Positions 1 to 11,367 of a DNA stretch of 64,000 nucleotides are shown in pieces. Positions within the stretch are counted from its first letter, which is position 1. Each line of letters starts with the position of its first letter. The notes beneath the pieces are model-generated. The model ran no database searches and was not told where the DNA came from. It saw only the letters and a list, made by a program, of their open reading frames with translations. Made by a program: the position numbers and the translations under genes. Source of the DNA: Datura wrightii (Eukaryota; Streptophyta; Magnoliopsida; Solanales; Solanaceae); the NCBI GenBank assembly GCA_035772735.1, contig JASDFA010000006.1, positions 70,448,001 to 70,512,000 on the forward strand. Direction: 5' to 3'.

Positions 1-438
1 TTTCTTCTCAAATTCTCAATAGTTTCCTCCGAGATTTCTACACTAGGTATGTGGCAATTTAGCAAGGGAATTGTTCTTCCCTTGTGTCCCAAAAACCCTT
101 CTTCAATCTCTTATCAGTTCTAGCCTCGAGGTTTTCGAATTTGAGTAAATTATCAGTCAGATTCCATCTATTTCATGTGGAATGCTGTTCATGTTAATTG
201 TTTCTATATTTTTGCTAACTAGAGATCATGTTGATACTTGTTTCCTGTAAAGATGTTTTAGCCCTAGGTCCTGAATACAATAATTATGGTCTTGCATAGC
301 TGCTAAGTTATTAGTGTTGCTTGACTCTATCAGTGTTAGGATTCCCATATTATTAATATCAGTTGAATTCTTAGTCAGTTGCATGCTAGCTCAGTTTGGT
401 CATGATGTTAGTATATTCAGAGTCTTTCAGTAATGACA
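1..438 (+). repeat. Element E 5' LTR, 3' portion (cut by window edge)
   Basis: AT-rich sequence without coding signal, lying directly upstream of the primer site. Its end is placed at TGACA (434-438) by comparison with the other elements here, where LTRs end in TGACA followed by AAC and the primer site. The start of the LTR lies outside the window. It cannot be aligned with E's own 3' LTR because only the opposite end of that copy is present. Confidence 0.7.
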
Positions 439-650
439 AACTTGGTATCAGAGGTCTAGGTTTAGAGTATCCTAGGATGTCTGAATGCCGCATCTAGTGG
501 AGTCCTTTTCATGGATGTAAAGCGTGCCACACTTAAGACGGAGAGGCTACAAGATGTTATTAGGACAACTACCTTTTATTCATACTCCGTATGAAGTTCA
601 ATTCAAGAAACATCCTCCTAACTCGTGCTTTATTTTATTTCAGTGAAACT
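439..650 (+). other. Element E leader with tRNA-iMet primer binding site
   Basis: The primer site TGGTATCAGAGG (443-454) matches the complement of plant initiator tRNA-Met 3' end at 11 of 12 positions; the last base is G instead of C. It is followed by an untranslated leader up to the gag ATG. Positions 470-575 hold a block also present in the leaders of F, G, C, B and A: an AGTCTG-like start, a GTGCCACACTT-like middle and a GAGGCTACAAG end. This may be a packaging or dimerisation signal, which is inference. Confidence 0.85.
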
Positions 651-676
651 ATGCCTCCAAGACGAGGAAACAGAAG
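651..676 (+). pseudogene. gag: Element E gag, first exon-like stub before insertion of F
   Basis: The ATG at 651 begins a peptide reading MPPRRGNR, the usual start of gag in this family; G's gag starts MPPCQVN and F's MPPRRVNA. After 26 bp the reading frame is cut by insertion of element F. The 5 bp before F (AGAAG) and after it (GGAAG, 10250-10254) form a target-site duplication with one mismatch. Removing F and one copy joins this stub in frame to the gag remainder at 10255. Confidence 0.85.
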
Positions 677-2942
677 TGTCACGACCCAAACATACACCCG
701 GATCGTAGATAAGGGACAAGGAGCCCCAAGAGACCCCAAGTCAACCCACGTCATGAGCATACATCTAATTCAATCACATGAGCAGAAGACTTAGCATATA
801 GAATGTAATCATAACATAATATAAGGGAAACAATACAATACTTATACAATACGGCAGAATACAACTTTTAGTCTGATAAGCCTCTAAACATGAAAGGCGG
901 ATTGATGGGACAACTCCCCAACTAATCCAATATCCAGAAACTAAAGGAATAACATAAAGTGTGAACATGTAGCCCTCGGAACATGAGGAATCACCAAGTA
1001 CGCAGTGAGCAAGCCCAAATCTATCTACGAGTGAGGATGAGCCTGAGAACTGGGACTTGTATCATGAGATGATACAACATAGAAAGTATGCGGTCAGTAT
1101 GTGGAATGTACTGAGCATGCAAGGTAAGTAAAGCAAACATTTAAAACATGTATAAAACTCATAAATGGTCATAAGAGTAGGACAACATGCTCGTATCATA
1201 AATTATTATAATATATTATACGGCTCAAGGTTTTCAGAACATTCATAACATAAACATAGCCATAATCATAAGAGAAGAACTTTGCTTAACATAACTTGAG
1301 CAAGCATACATAATCATAACATGCGTAAATCATGAGGAACGATGGGAGATTCTCTTAATCGACATACCCCATATGAGCACACATGAAGCCCGACTTGTAA
1401 CCCTAGTCGGGAGGGTGTTCGTACCTTTCCAAGGGTAGGAACCATGAAGGGAGTGATCACACATGAAAGGTCCATTTGGTCCAGGGACAAACATGAATGG
1501 GTCCCAACATACCTACTGTGACACGTAGTTCATGAGATCCGGGACTTAACCTGAGCCTCGAACCTACTCGGTGTTCGATACTACTCCCAAAACATATATA
1601 GTGCTTATAATAATACATACATGAGTTTATGGGCTAGTTAAATTATGATAATCGTAAACATGCTTGAACATACGTGAACTAGCCATGACTTGAGGCCGGT
1701 GAGTCGGCCAAAACATAATTCATGCTTAATAAAATACATACATATGTGTAGACCATGCATATAGTTTAAATTTCCATAAGATCATAATAGATAACATAAT
1801 ATATTCATGATTTAATTCATAATACATGCTGGGCTTATCAAAAACATCAATGGATCATAAATCGATTTATCATGGGCATGTGTAATCGGGTTTAAATGAT
1901 TAGAAATTCAAAATCAGCCATACTAATATCAATTTAGAGCTCAAAAGATGATAAAAATCAGTAGATAATGATAGAGTTCCAAAATCACAAGACCCATAAT
2001 TAAATCATTAAAATTTATACAAACCGAATATAAAACCCCATGAGTTTTTAAATAAAATTTGAGTAATTTAATAGAAAACGAGCATGGGTATGGAAGGATC
2101 CACCCATTGAATATCATACATACCTGGGATTATAAACTCCTAACCCTCCTTAAAAGCCCAAGAATGATATTGAAGGAATTGGGGTGAAAAGCTTGAAATC
2201 TCCCCTTAAATCACTTGTCAATATCCTTGCATGCATGAATTGGAGTTTAGAAAGGTCTATTTTCTTAAAAACCCAGCTTTCCCAAGCCAAAACAACATAG
2301 TTTAGGGCCTTATATCGTGAAAAACTCAAAAATACCCTTAATGAACCTACCCTAAAAACTGGCCGGATGGAACCAACAGAGAGCACCAACGGGTCATTGG
2401 AACCCACCACAACCCGTTGTGTCACTTGTGGAATGAACTGCTGATGACACATTCTCGGAACCAAACAACGGACCGTCAAGAAGACCCGTCACAACAAACA
2501 ATGGGTCATTGTTCCCCTCCGTCAAACCCCACTGGAAAACTTAATCTCCAACAATGATTAAAAACCACGGCTCATGGCTCCTACTAACGGGTTGTTGGGA
2601 CACCCGTTAAAAGTCGCCTGAAAAACCTAACTCCTTCCCACGACTGCTAATGATGGCTCATTATTTCCCACAACGAGTCATCCTACCTCGCGTGGTTTAC
2701 ACTGCCAGTCAACTTGATCCTATCCACGACTGCAAAGGACGGCCCGTTGTATCTCACAGCGGGTCGTCGTACCAACCGTTTTTTCCCAATAACACCTGAA
2801 CACCTGAACCCACGACCACCAACGACAGCTCGTGGTTACTTACCACACGTCGTTGTACCTTCATCCTGTAATTTTTTCCCAACTTTCAGTAGTTTTGCAT
2901 TTTAGCTTCCTGGGTCTACTCAAGCACTTTTGGGGTATTACA
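677..2942 (-). repeat. Element F left LTR (3' LTR)
   Basis: 2266 bp, starting TGTCACGACCC and ending GGGGTATTACA on the plus strand. A TATA-like sequence reads CGATATAAGGC on the minus strand (about 2307-2317). On the upstream side (2345-2860) lies a cluster of short CpG-bearing motifs such as AACGGGTC and GACCCGTT in both orientations, able to form hairpins; one pair is CAACGGGT with ACCCGTTG near 2389-2419. The start of an open frame in this cluster is a by-product of the repeats, not a gene. Confidence 0.93.
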
Positions 2943-3186
2943 ATATCTTCCCCTTGGGAACATTCGTCCTCGAATGCTAGAAACAAGTAGAAAACAACAA
3001 CACGCAATTATCATACTCCAATACTAATTATTTTAACCGAGATTTTCACGGGATGACTACCTCAGAATAGAACCACATAGCTTAACTAATTTCATATTTC
3101 ACATATACATTCATACACATAAAAGAAACTTGCACACATGAACTAAACATGAAAACTAAATGGGATTGTAGAGTAGAACTGATACC
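2943..3186 (-). other. Element F 3' untranslated region and polypurine tract
   Basis: Next to the left LTR the minus strand reads AAGGGGAAG (2947-2955), the polypurine tract that primes plus-strand DNA synthesis. The block TTCGTCCTCGAATG just inside it recurs in G, B and C, so this strip is conserved between elements. The rest, up to the pol stop at 3187-3189, is AT-rich and noncoding. Confidence 0.8.
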
Positions 3187-4480
3187 TCAAGTCGGAACTA
3201 AGCCGGTAGAGAACAAATGTGGGTATCTAGCCATCATATCCTCTTCGGCTTCCCTTGTAGCTCCCTCAACATGATGATTTCTCCATAAAACCTTAACTGA
3301 AGCTACTTCTTTGTTCCTCAAATTCCGAACCTGGCGATCGAAGATTTCAACTTGAATTTCTTCATAACTGAGGCTGTTTTTTACTCCAATGCTATCTACC
3401 GGGACTACCAAGGTTGGATCACCCACACACTTTTTCAAAAGAGACACATGGAAGACAGGATGAACTGAAGATAACTCCGACGGTAAGTTCAACTCATATG
3501 CCACCTTACCAACTCTTCTCACAACCTGGCAAGGACCAATATAGCGGGGATTGAGTTTCCCTTTTTTTCTGAGCTGCATGACTCCCTTCATGCTAGACAC
3601 CTTTAGAAATACCCAGTCATCCACTTCAAACTCCAAATCTATTCTCCTCACATCAGCATACAATTTCTGACGACTCTGAGCGGTTTTTAACTGGTCCCTT
3701 GTCAACTGGACCTTCACCATCGCCTCATGAACCGCATCTAGCCCTATCATGGCTGCCTCACCAACCTCAAACCATCCGATGGGAGATCTACACCTCCGCC
3801 CATAAAGGGTCTCGAACGGTGCCATCTGGATACTAGAGTAAAAACTGTTATTATAAGCAAACTCGATCAAGGGCAAATGATCATCCCAACTTCCTTTAAA
3901 ATCCATAGCACATGCTCTCAACATATCCTCAAGAGTCTGGATTATTTGTTCTGCCTGGCCATCCATTTCGGATGGAATGTTGTGCTGAGCTTAATCTGAG
4001 TTCCAAGTCCCTTCGAAAAAGGCCGCCAGAATTGGGAGGTAAACTCAGTACCTCGGTCTGAAATAATAGACAAGGGCACTCCATGAAGTCGAACCAACTC
4101 CTGAATATATAACTTGGCATAATCATCTGTTGAAACTGTGGTCTTGACAGGTAGGAAGAGTATAGCCTTTGTTAGCCTGTCTAGCACCACCCAAATGGAA
4201 TCATAGTGTTGGCGAGTACGAGGTAGGCCTGTAATAAAATCCATATTAATCTCTTCACACTTTCAAGTGAGAATGCTAATATCCTGAAGCACACCTCCCA
4301 GCTTCTAGTGCTCGACCTTCACTTCCTGACAGTTTGGACACTTGGCTACGAACTCTGCGATATCTTTCTTCATACCATCCCACCAATAGATTTCCCTCAA
4401 GTCCCGATACATCTTCGTGGATCCCGGATGGATGGAATATCTTGTACCATGTGCCTCATGCAATATCCGGACTCTCAAAT
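3187..4480 (-). pseudogene. pol: Element F integrase with C-terminal chromodomain, frameshifted
   Basis: Would join element cDNA to the genome in the nucleus, with the chromodomain steering it to chromatin. The zinc-binding N-terminal part (HPGST, CPNCQ) lies at about 4330-4470. The catalytic core is split into two frames at about 3960: the first frame (3942-4244) carries MDFITGLP (first Asp) and ISDRGTEF (second Asp); the second (3187-3966, 259 codons) begins MDGQAEQ with the catalytic Glu. That second frame continues through HPVFHVSLLKKC to the chromodomain (LWRNHHVEG to YPHLF) and stops at 3187. All three acidic residues are visible, but no single frame joins them. The conserved Trp of the chromodomain ATWE motif reads Arg (ATRE). 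A fragment, not a working enzyme. Confidence 0.9.
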
Positions 4481-6640
4481 TATCAACGTTCGGTACACAT
4501 AGCCGACCTTGGTATCAAAGGACACCATCTCCCCCTTGGATAAAACCTCCACCTTTTGACTCCACAACGCTTCCTTCAGCCTTCTCTTAATCGGATCCTT
4601 ATCTTTCTTAGATTTGACATCGACCACCAAGGACGATTCTGACCCATTCTGCACAGTAATGCCGCCATCGGTTGAGTCGATCAATCTAACCCCCAACTTT
4701 GCAAGTCGATGGACATCTCTCACCAACTCCTTCCTTCCCTCGTCCACGTGGAACACACTCTCCATTGAGAGCCTACGAAGTGCATCCGCAACAACATTAG
4801 CCTTACCCGAGTGATAAAGGACACTCATATCATAGTCTTTTAACAACTCCAACCACCTCCTTTTCCGAGGATTGAGATCTTTCTACGTGAACACATATTG
4901 CAAGCTCTTGTGATCCGTGAACATGTCCACATGAACCCTATACAAGTAATGCCGCCATATCTTCAGTGCAAACACCACCGCGGCCAAACCAAGATCATGG
5001 CTCGGGTATTTTTTTTTATGAATCTTTAACTGTCGAGAGGCGTATGCTATCACCTTCCCCCGTTGCATCAACACACATCCCAGTCCGACACTCGAAGCAT
5101 CACATTACAACAAAGCCATCAGTACCCTCAGGTAAAGTCAACACTGGTGCCGAAGTGAGTCGGGTCTTCAATTCCTGGAAGCTTTTCTCACAATCCTCTA
5201 ACCATTGGAACTTTATCTTTTTCTGAGTCAACTTGGTCAAAGGAGCCGCAATAGATGAGAAACCCTCAACAAACCTTGGGTAGTAAGTAGCCTGCTAGGC
5301 CCATGAAACTCCGAATTTCTGAAGGATTCACCGATCTCGGTCAATTCTTCACCGCTTTGATCTTTTGAGATTCCACCCTTATGCCCTCACTCAACACCAC
5401 ATAGTCCAGCCAAAATTCACACTTGCTAAAATTTGCATACAACTGATGATCCTTGAGAATCTGAAGCACTACTCTAGATGAGAGACATGCTCCTCCTCGC
5501 TCCGGGAGTATATAAGGATGTCATCAATGAACACAATCAAGAACATGTACAAATATGCCTTGAATACCCTGTTCATTAGATCCATAAAAGCTGCAGGAGC
5601 ATTGGTTAGTCCAGATGACATAACTACGAACTCATAATGGCCATACCGGGTCCTAAAGGCTGTCTTTGGGATATCATTCTCCCAGACTCTGAGCTGGTGA
5701 TACCCAGACTTGAGATCTATCTTTGAGAAACACCTGGCACCCTGGAGCTGGTCAAACAAATCATCAATACTGGGCAAGAGGTACCTGTTCTTAATGGTGA
5801 CCTTATTAAGTTGTCAATAATCAATACACATTCGAAGGGATCCATCCTTCTTCCGAACAAATAGAACCGTTGCGCCCCATAGAGACTTGCTTTGTCTAAT
5901 GAAACCCTTATCCAACAAGTACTTCAACTATTCCTTTAACTCTTTTAACTCAGCTGGGGCCATCCTGTTAGGAGGAATAGAGATAGGTTGCGTATCGGGC
6001 AGTAGATTAATTCGGAAATCAGTTTCCCTTTTCAAAGGAACACATGGTAAATCATTGGGAAAAACCTCCGAATACTGGCACACCACTAGAACTGACTGAA
6101 TAGTCGGGGTCTCGGTCTCTACATCGTTAACCCTGACTAGGTGGTACACGCAACCCTTAGAGATCATCTTCCTGGCCTTCAGATATGAAATAAACCGATT
6201 GACTTGTACAATTGAATTACCCTTCCATTCCAACCGATTCACCTGGAAATCGAAATTCCACTGCATGGGTCCTACAATTAATCGAAGCACAACATGCAAA
6301 CAACCAATCCATACCCAAAATGATATTAAAATCAGTCATGGTCAATTCTACTAAGTCTTCAGAGGTAACCTTATGAAACACGGTAATGGGGTAACCTCTA
6401 TATACCTACCTAGCTACAACTGATTCACTGACTGGAGTAGATACAGAGAATAGTTCTGACAGAATTTCAAGACTAACTCCAAAAATACCAGCAATGTAAG
6501 GGGTCACAAAGACAAGGTAGCTCCTGGATCTAACAAAGCATAAGCATCAATCTGGAATACTTGCAACATACCTGTGACCACATCTAGCACAACCTCCTGC
6601 TTCTGGTGAGGCATTAGGGCATAAAACCTGTTTCGGCGCT
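4481..6640 (-). pseudogene. pol: Element F protease, reverse transcriptase and RNase H, broken
   Basis: Middle of the polyprotein, which would cut the precursor and copy RNA to DNA in the cytoplasmic particle. Protease: LLDPGATLSL (about 6510-6540), the aspartic-protease motif with Pro in place of Ser, as in all elements here. The stretch before RT (5928-6299) ends MAPAELKELKE followed by a stop. RT core: 5469-5777, with DLKSGYHQL and the catalytic VFIDDILIYS at about 5506-5538. RNase H: VIAYASRQLKIH and FTDHKSLQYVFT (4883-5074). Linker to integrase: 4475-4852, with YHSGKANVVADAL. At least four frame breaks or stops separate these pieces, so no complete product is possible. Domain order and length fit the family. 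Confidence 0.9.
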
Positions 6641-7777
6641 GACCACCTACCGAACTAGTGGAGGCACCCTTCTCAGGGGGTCGTGCTGCTGGAGCGGTAG
6701 AATTGGTTGCAGGGCAATCTCTGATCCTATTCCCGATTTGCCACACCCGAAGCAAGGATCCGCACCGACCAGGCACCTCCCGGGATGATTTTTGCCACGT
6801 CTCGCAAAAGCTGGGAAAGTGCGCTCCACCTGTATGCTACCATCATCCCTCGATCCTGTAGCCCTGCTCCTTTAGTCTCCCCTAAACCTGGACGGCGTGC
6901 TAGTCGACGATGAAGCTGGAGCAGTGGATTTGTGCTAGGACTGCTGACGTGATCCATCTCCTGACCTGGCCTTAGAAACCCCGTAGCTATCGGCCCTGGC
7001 CCTCTTGGCCCCTCTTTGCTTCCTATAGACCGACTTCATCTGCTAGGAATGCAATACAATACGGGGAAAGTCGATGTCATGGTGTAGCATGGCAATCCGG
7101 CAATCCTTATCCAAGTAATCTGCTACTCCATGCATAAAGCGGCTCACCTGAGCCCGTTGATCCACCACCAACTCTAGTGCATATTTAGATAGCCGAGTGA
7201 ACTCCAAGGCATACTCCTGGACTGACATGTTATTGTGCTTCAAATTCACAAACTCTGCCACCTTGAGCTCTCTCATCTCCCGAGGGAAGAATCTATCCAT
7301 AAACGTGGTATGGAACTCATCCCAACCTATCGGGCCTGCACTCGCTGTCCTAGCACCTTTCCATTTCTTGAACCATATATGTGCTATCCCCTTGAGCTTA
7401 TACGAGGTCAATTCAACACATTGCCCATTATTCACCCCTATAACCTGGGTGATGTTCAGAATTTCCTCAATAAAGTCATGTGGGTCCTCATCTACCTTCG
7501 ACCCTGTGAACTCCGGAGGGCTCATCCTCAAAAAGTCCCTCATCCTAGCAGTTGCTGCATTCCCATTTTGCAGATAATGTGCCACAGTCTGATTCTGGAC
7601 CTGAGCTTTCATATCCTGTGCCAACATCTAAATTGCCGCCCTAAACTCAATGTGGGCGGCTAGATCTGGTACCAGCTCCTCATGAATGGGTGGAGCTGGC
7701 TGATGCTCTCCCTCATGGGCACCCTCATAATCATCACCATTACCGTTCCTCTAGGCATTTACTCGGCGTGGAGGCAT
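6641..7777 (-). pseudogene. gag: Element F gag (capsid and nucleocapsid), broken
   Basis: Structural protein of the virus-like particle. The start is the ATG at 7775-7777 (MPPRRVNA), but a TAG follows after eight codons (7751-7753). The capsid region is open from 7627 to 7043 (194 codons) with FTGSKVDEDPHDFIEEIL, FMDRFFPREMRELK and YALEFTRLSKYA, typical of Tekay-type gag. The nucleocapsid knuckle near 6740 is split by a frameshift: CFGCGKSG is in one frame, and the other frame reads GNRIRDC, with Asn where the zinc-binding His belongs. RNA binding would be lost. Protease follows without a gene break, as expected for one gag-pol reading frame. Confidence 0.88.
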
Positions 7778-7982
7778 GATTCTGCAAACACGATTAGCAT
7801 GAATTAGAGAAGTAAAGGATGTTCATCACATGACATAGATCATGAAAGAAGCGAACCATCCTAAACGTCTAGTAGCCTCTTCATTATAATTGTGGCGTGC
7901 TTTACACCCATGAAAAAGACTCTACTTAACGCGGCTCTCAGACTCCCTAGGACACATAAACCTATGGCTTTGATACCAAGTT
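7778..7982 (-). other. Element F leader with tRNA-iMet primer binding site
   Basis: On the minus strand the LTR ends TGACA and is followed by AAACT and the primer site TGGTATCAAAGC (7967-7978), one mismatch from the initiator-tRNA-Met complement. The leader (7860-7960) carries the conserved block shared by all six chromovirus copies, here including CTAGGGAGTCTGAG and GGCGTGCTTTACACC (plus/minus mixed readings). No open frame precedes the gag ATG. Confidence 0.87.
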
Positions 7983-10249
7983 TGTCATGACCCAAACGTA
8001 CACTCGGATCATAGACACGAGACAAGGAGCCCCGAGAGGCCCCAAGTCGACCCATGGCATGAGCATACATCTACTTCAATCACATGAGCGGAAGACTTAG
8101 CAGGAGAACGTAATCATAACATAATATAAGGGAAACAGTACTATACTTATACAATACGATGGAATACAACTTTTAGTCTGATAAGCCTCTAAACATGAAA
8201 GGCGGATTGGTGGGACAACTCCCCAACTAATCCAACATCCAGAAAATTGAAGGAATAACATAGAGTGTGAACATGTAGCCCTCAAAGCATGAGGATTCAC
8301 CAAGTACGCAGTGAGCAAGCCTGAATCTATCTACGGGTGAGGATGATCTTGAGAATTGGGACCTGTATCATGAGACGATACATCTTAGAAAGTATGCAGT
8401 CAGTACGCAGAATGTACTGAGTATGCAAGGTAAGTAAAGCAGACATTTAAAACATGTATAAAACTCATAAATGGTCATAAGAGTAGGACAACATACTCGT
8501 ATTATAAATCATTATAACATATTATACGGCTCAAGGTTTTCAGAACATTCGTAACATAAACATAGTCATAATCATAAGAGAATAACTTCCCTTAACATAA
8601 GTTGAGACAACATACATAATCATAACATGCGTTAATCATGAGGAACAGTGGGAGATTCTTTTAACCGACATACCCCATATGAGCACACATGAAGCCCGAC
8701 TTGTAACCCTAGTCGGGAGGATGTTCGTACCTTGCCAATGGTAGGAAGCATGAAGGGTGTGATCACACATACAAAGGGCCATTTGGGCCAGGGACAAACA
8801 TGAATGGGTCCCAACATACCTACGGTGGTAGTTCATGAGATCCAGGACTTAACCTAAGCCTCGAACCAACTCGGTGTTCGATACTACTCAACAAATATAT
8901 ACTACTCATAATAATACATACATGAGTTCATGAGCTAGTCAAATCATGATAATCATAAACATGCTTGAACATACGTGAACTAGCCATACCTTGAGGCCCG
9001 TGAGTCGGCCAAAACATAATTCATACTTAATAAAATACATACATACGTGTAGACCATCCATATAGTTTAAATTACCATAAGATCATAATAGATAACATAA
9101 TATATTTATGATTTAATTCATAATACATGTTAGGCTTGTCAAAAACATCAATGGATCAATGGATCATAAATCGGTTTATCATGGGCATGCATAATTAGGT
9201 TTAAATGATTAGAAATTCTAAATAAGCCATAATAATATCAATTTAGAGCTTAAAAGATTATCAAAATCAGTAGATAATGATAGGGTTTCAAAATCACAAG
9301 AACCATAATTAATTCATTAAAATTTATACAAACCGAATATAAAACCCCATGAGTTTTTAAATAAATTTTGAGTAATTTAATAGAGAAGGAGCATGGCGTT
9401 GAAGGATGTCCATTGAATATCATACATACCTGGGATTATCAACTCCTAACCCTCTTTAAAATCCCAAGAATGAAATTGAAGGAATTGGGGTGAAAAGCTT
9501 GAAATCTCCCCTTAGATCACTTGTAAATATCCTTGCATGCATGAATGGGAGTTTAGAAAGGTCTATTTTCTAAAAAACCTAGCTTTCCCAAGCCAAAAAG
9601 ACGTAGTTTAGGGCCTTATATTTTGAAAAAGTCAAAAATACCCTTAAAGAACCTGCCTTGAAAACTGGCCGAGTAGAACCAATGGACAGCACCAACTGGT
9701 TGTTGGAACCCACCACGACCCGTCGTGTCTCTCGTGGAATAAACTGCTGATGACCCATTCTTGGAATCAAACAACGGACCGTCGAGATGACTCGTCACAA
9801 CAAACAACGGGTTGTTGTTCCCCTCCGTCAAACCCCACTGGAAAACTTAATCTCCAGCAATGATTAAAAACCACGACTCGTGGCTCCTACTAATGGGTTG
9901 TTGGGATGCCCGTTGAAAGTCACCTAAAAAACCAAACTCCTTCCCACGACTGCTAACAATGGCTCGTTTTTTCCCACAATGAGTCATCCTACCTCCCGTG
10001 GTTTACACTGCTAGTCAACTTGATCCTAGCCAAGATTGCAAAGGATGGCCCGTTGTATCTCATAACGGGTCGTCGTACCAACCGTTGTTTCCCACTGACA
10101 CCTGAACACCTGAACCCACGACCACTAGAAGGCTCGCAGTTACTTACCATGGGTCGTTATACCTGTCGTCCTGCAATTTTTTCCCAACTTTCAACAGTTT
10201 TGCATTCTAGCTTCCTAGGTCTACTCCTAAGCACTTCTGGGGTATTACA
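7983..10249 (-). repeat. Element F right LTR (5' LTR)
   Basis: 2267 bp, starting TGTCATGACCC (one change from the left copy) and ending GGGGTATTACA on the plus strand. In element sense this is the promoter-bearing copy. The hairpin-motif cluster of the U3 part lies at about 9660-10170, and the TATA-like site is at 9614-9622. It directly abuts GGAAG, the right copy of the target-site duplication, and then the remainder of E's gag. Confidence 0.93.
9614..9622 (-). promoter_or_regulatory. Candidate TATA box of element F 5' LTR
   Basis: The minus strand reads AATATAAGG, at the same LTR position as CGATATAAGG in the left copy and just downstream (in element sense) of the GC-rich motif cluster. 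The position suits a U3/R promoter. No transcription start can be read from sequence alone. Confidence 0.45.
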
Positions 10250-10254
10250 GGAAG

Positions 10255-11367
10255 AAGGTCCAGCAACGCTAACTGACATACCCCACCAACTCCAGTAGCC
10301 CCTCAGGATAATCAAGTGTCCTCAGCAGAATTCAGAGTGGTAATCCAGCTGCTGGCTCAAACACTGACTAACCAGGTGAACAAGAAAGTGGTTCTGGTGA
10401 ATAAAAATAAATTCACAGCAGCTACTAGAGTTCGAGACTTCACCCGAATGAACTCTCCAGCTTTTCATGGATTCAAGGTGGGAGAGGACCCACAAGACTT
10501 TGTAGATGAGGTGCGGAAGATCACTCGAATTATGGGTGTGGCTCAGATTTGGTACGATCAGTGGAAGGAAGGGAGACTAGTAGGAGTAGAACCAGTAGAG
10601 TGGGAAGAGTTTACCACATCTTTTCTAGACAGATTATTACCCTCGGAATTGAGGGAGGCTAATGTCACTAAGTTCATGAACTTAAAGCAGGGTAATAGGA
10701 CCGTGGAGGAATATGCATTGGAGTTAATATGGTTGTCAAGGTATGCATCGTAAATGGTAGCCGAGCCAAGGGCTTGTATGCTTAAGTTCGTCAATGGGGT
10801 ATCAAACCTAGTACTTAAGGAGTGTAGGACCACGATGCTCATAAAGGATATTGACCTCTCCAGTATCATCATCCATGCCCAACAGATTGATGCAGAAAAG
10901 TTGAAAGATATGGAGCAGGAGAACAAATGGACTAAAATGGTTCAATCGGATTATGGCCACCAGAGATCCAGTGGCAGTAGCTACCCACAGCAGCAGCAGT
11001 AGAGGACTCCAGCACCCACTTCCGGCAGTGCCCCTACTTTGCAATCCCACAAGGATCGAAAGGATGGAGCATCTAGCTCTTATCCCCAGAGTTATAGTGC
11101 CAGCAACCATTATCCAGCCTGCCCTAAGTGTGGAAAGAACCATCCCAATAAATGCCTCCAGGGCAAAGAGGGTTGCTTTGGGTGTGGACAGTTATGTCAC
11201 AGGCTAAGGGAGTGTCCATCCGCAGGATAGGGGAAATTATAGTCCACATCAACAACTCCAGTAGGTTGTCTAGCTCAACATTCCAACACTTGAGGTACAG
11301 ATGGCGGTCAGCACCAAAATCGCTTTTATGCTTTATCCTTTTGTTAGGATCAGGAGAGCTCACCTGA
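10255..11367 (+). pseudogene. gag: Element E gag, main part, with in-frame stops
   Basis: Continues in frame from the stub at 651-676. Reads FRVVIQLLAQTL, then capsid motifs FTRMNSPAFHGFKVGEDPQDF, WYDQWKEGR, FLDRLLPSELREA and YALELIWLSRYAS. The stretch between RIMGV and AQIWYDQW is about 17 residues shorter than in F and G, an in-frame deletion. The nucleocapsid knuckle CFGCGQLCHRLREC (about 11174-11215) has the full C-x2-C-x4-H-x4-C pattern. A basic Ser/Gln-rich linker precedes it. Four stops fall in the same frame (TGA 10274, TAA 10751, TAG about 11000, TAG about 11228) with no frameshift between them, so decay here is by point changes. Confidence 0.88.

Larger units (their letters stand above)
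677..10249 (-). mobile_element. Element F: complete-length Ty3/gypsy Tekay-type element, two LTRs, coding decayed
   Basis: On the minus strand: right LTR (5' in element sense) 7983-10249, primer site 7967-7978, gag, protease, RT, RNase H, integrase, chromodomain, purine tract 2947-2955, left LTR (3' in element sense) 677-2942. Both LTRs start TG and end CA on the plus strand and differ by 1 bp in length. Over the first 100 aligned bases I count 13 differences between the LTRs, mostly transitions, so it is an old insertion. It lies 26 bp inside E's gag, flanked by AGAAG/GGAAG. Frameshifts and stops break gag and pol. Confidence 0.92.

Noticed and set aside
443..454. tRNA-like sequence near LTR ends (also 56721, 60809 and others)
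   Set aside because: Only the 12-18 bases complementary to tRNA 3' ends are present; these are primer sites, not tRNA genes.
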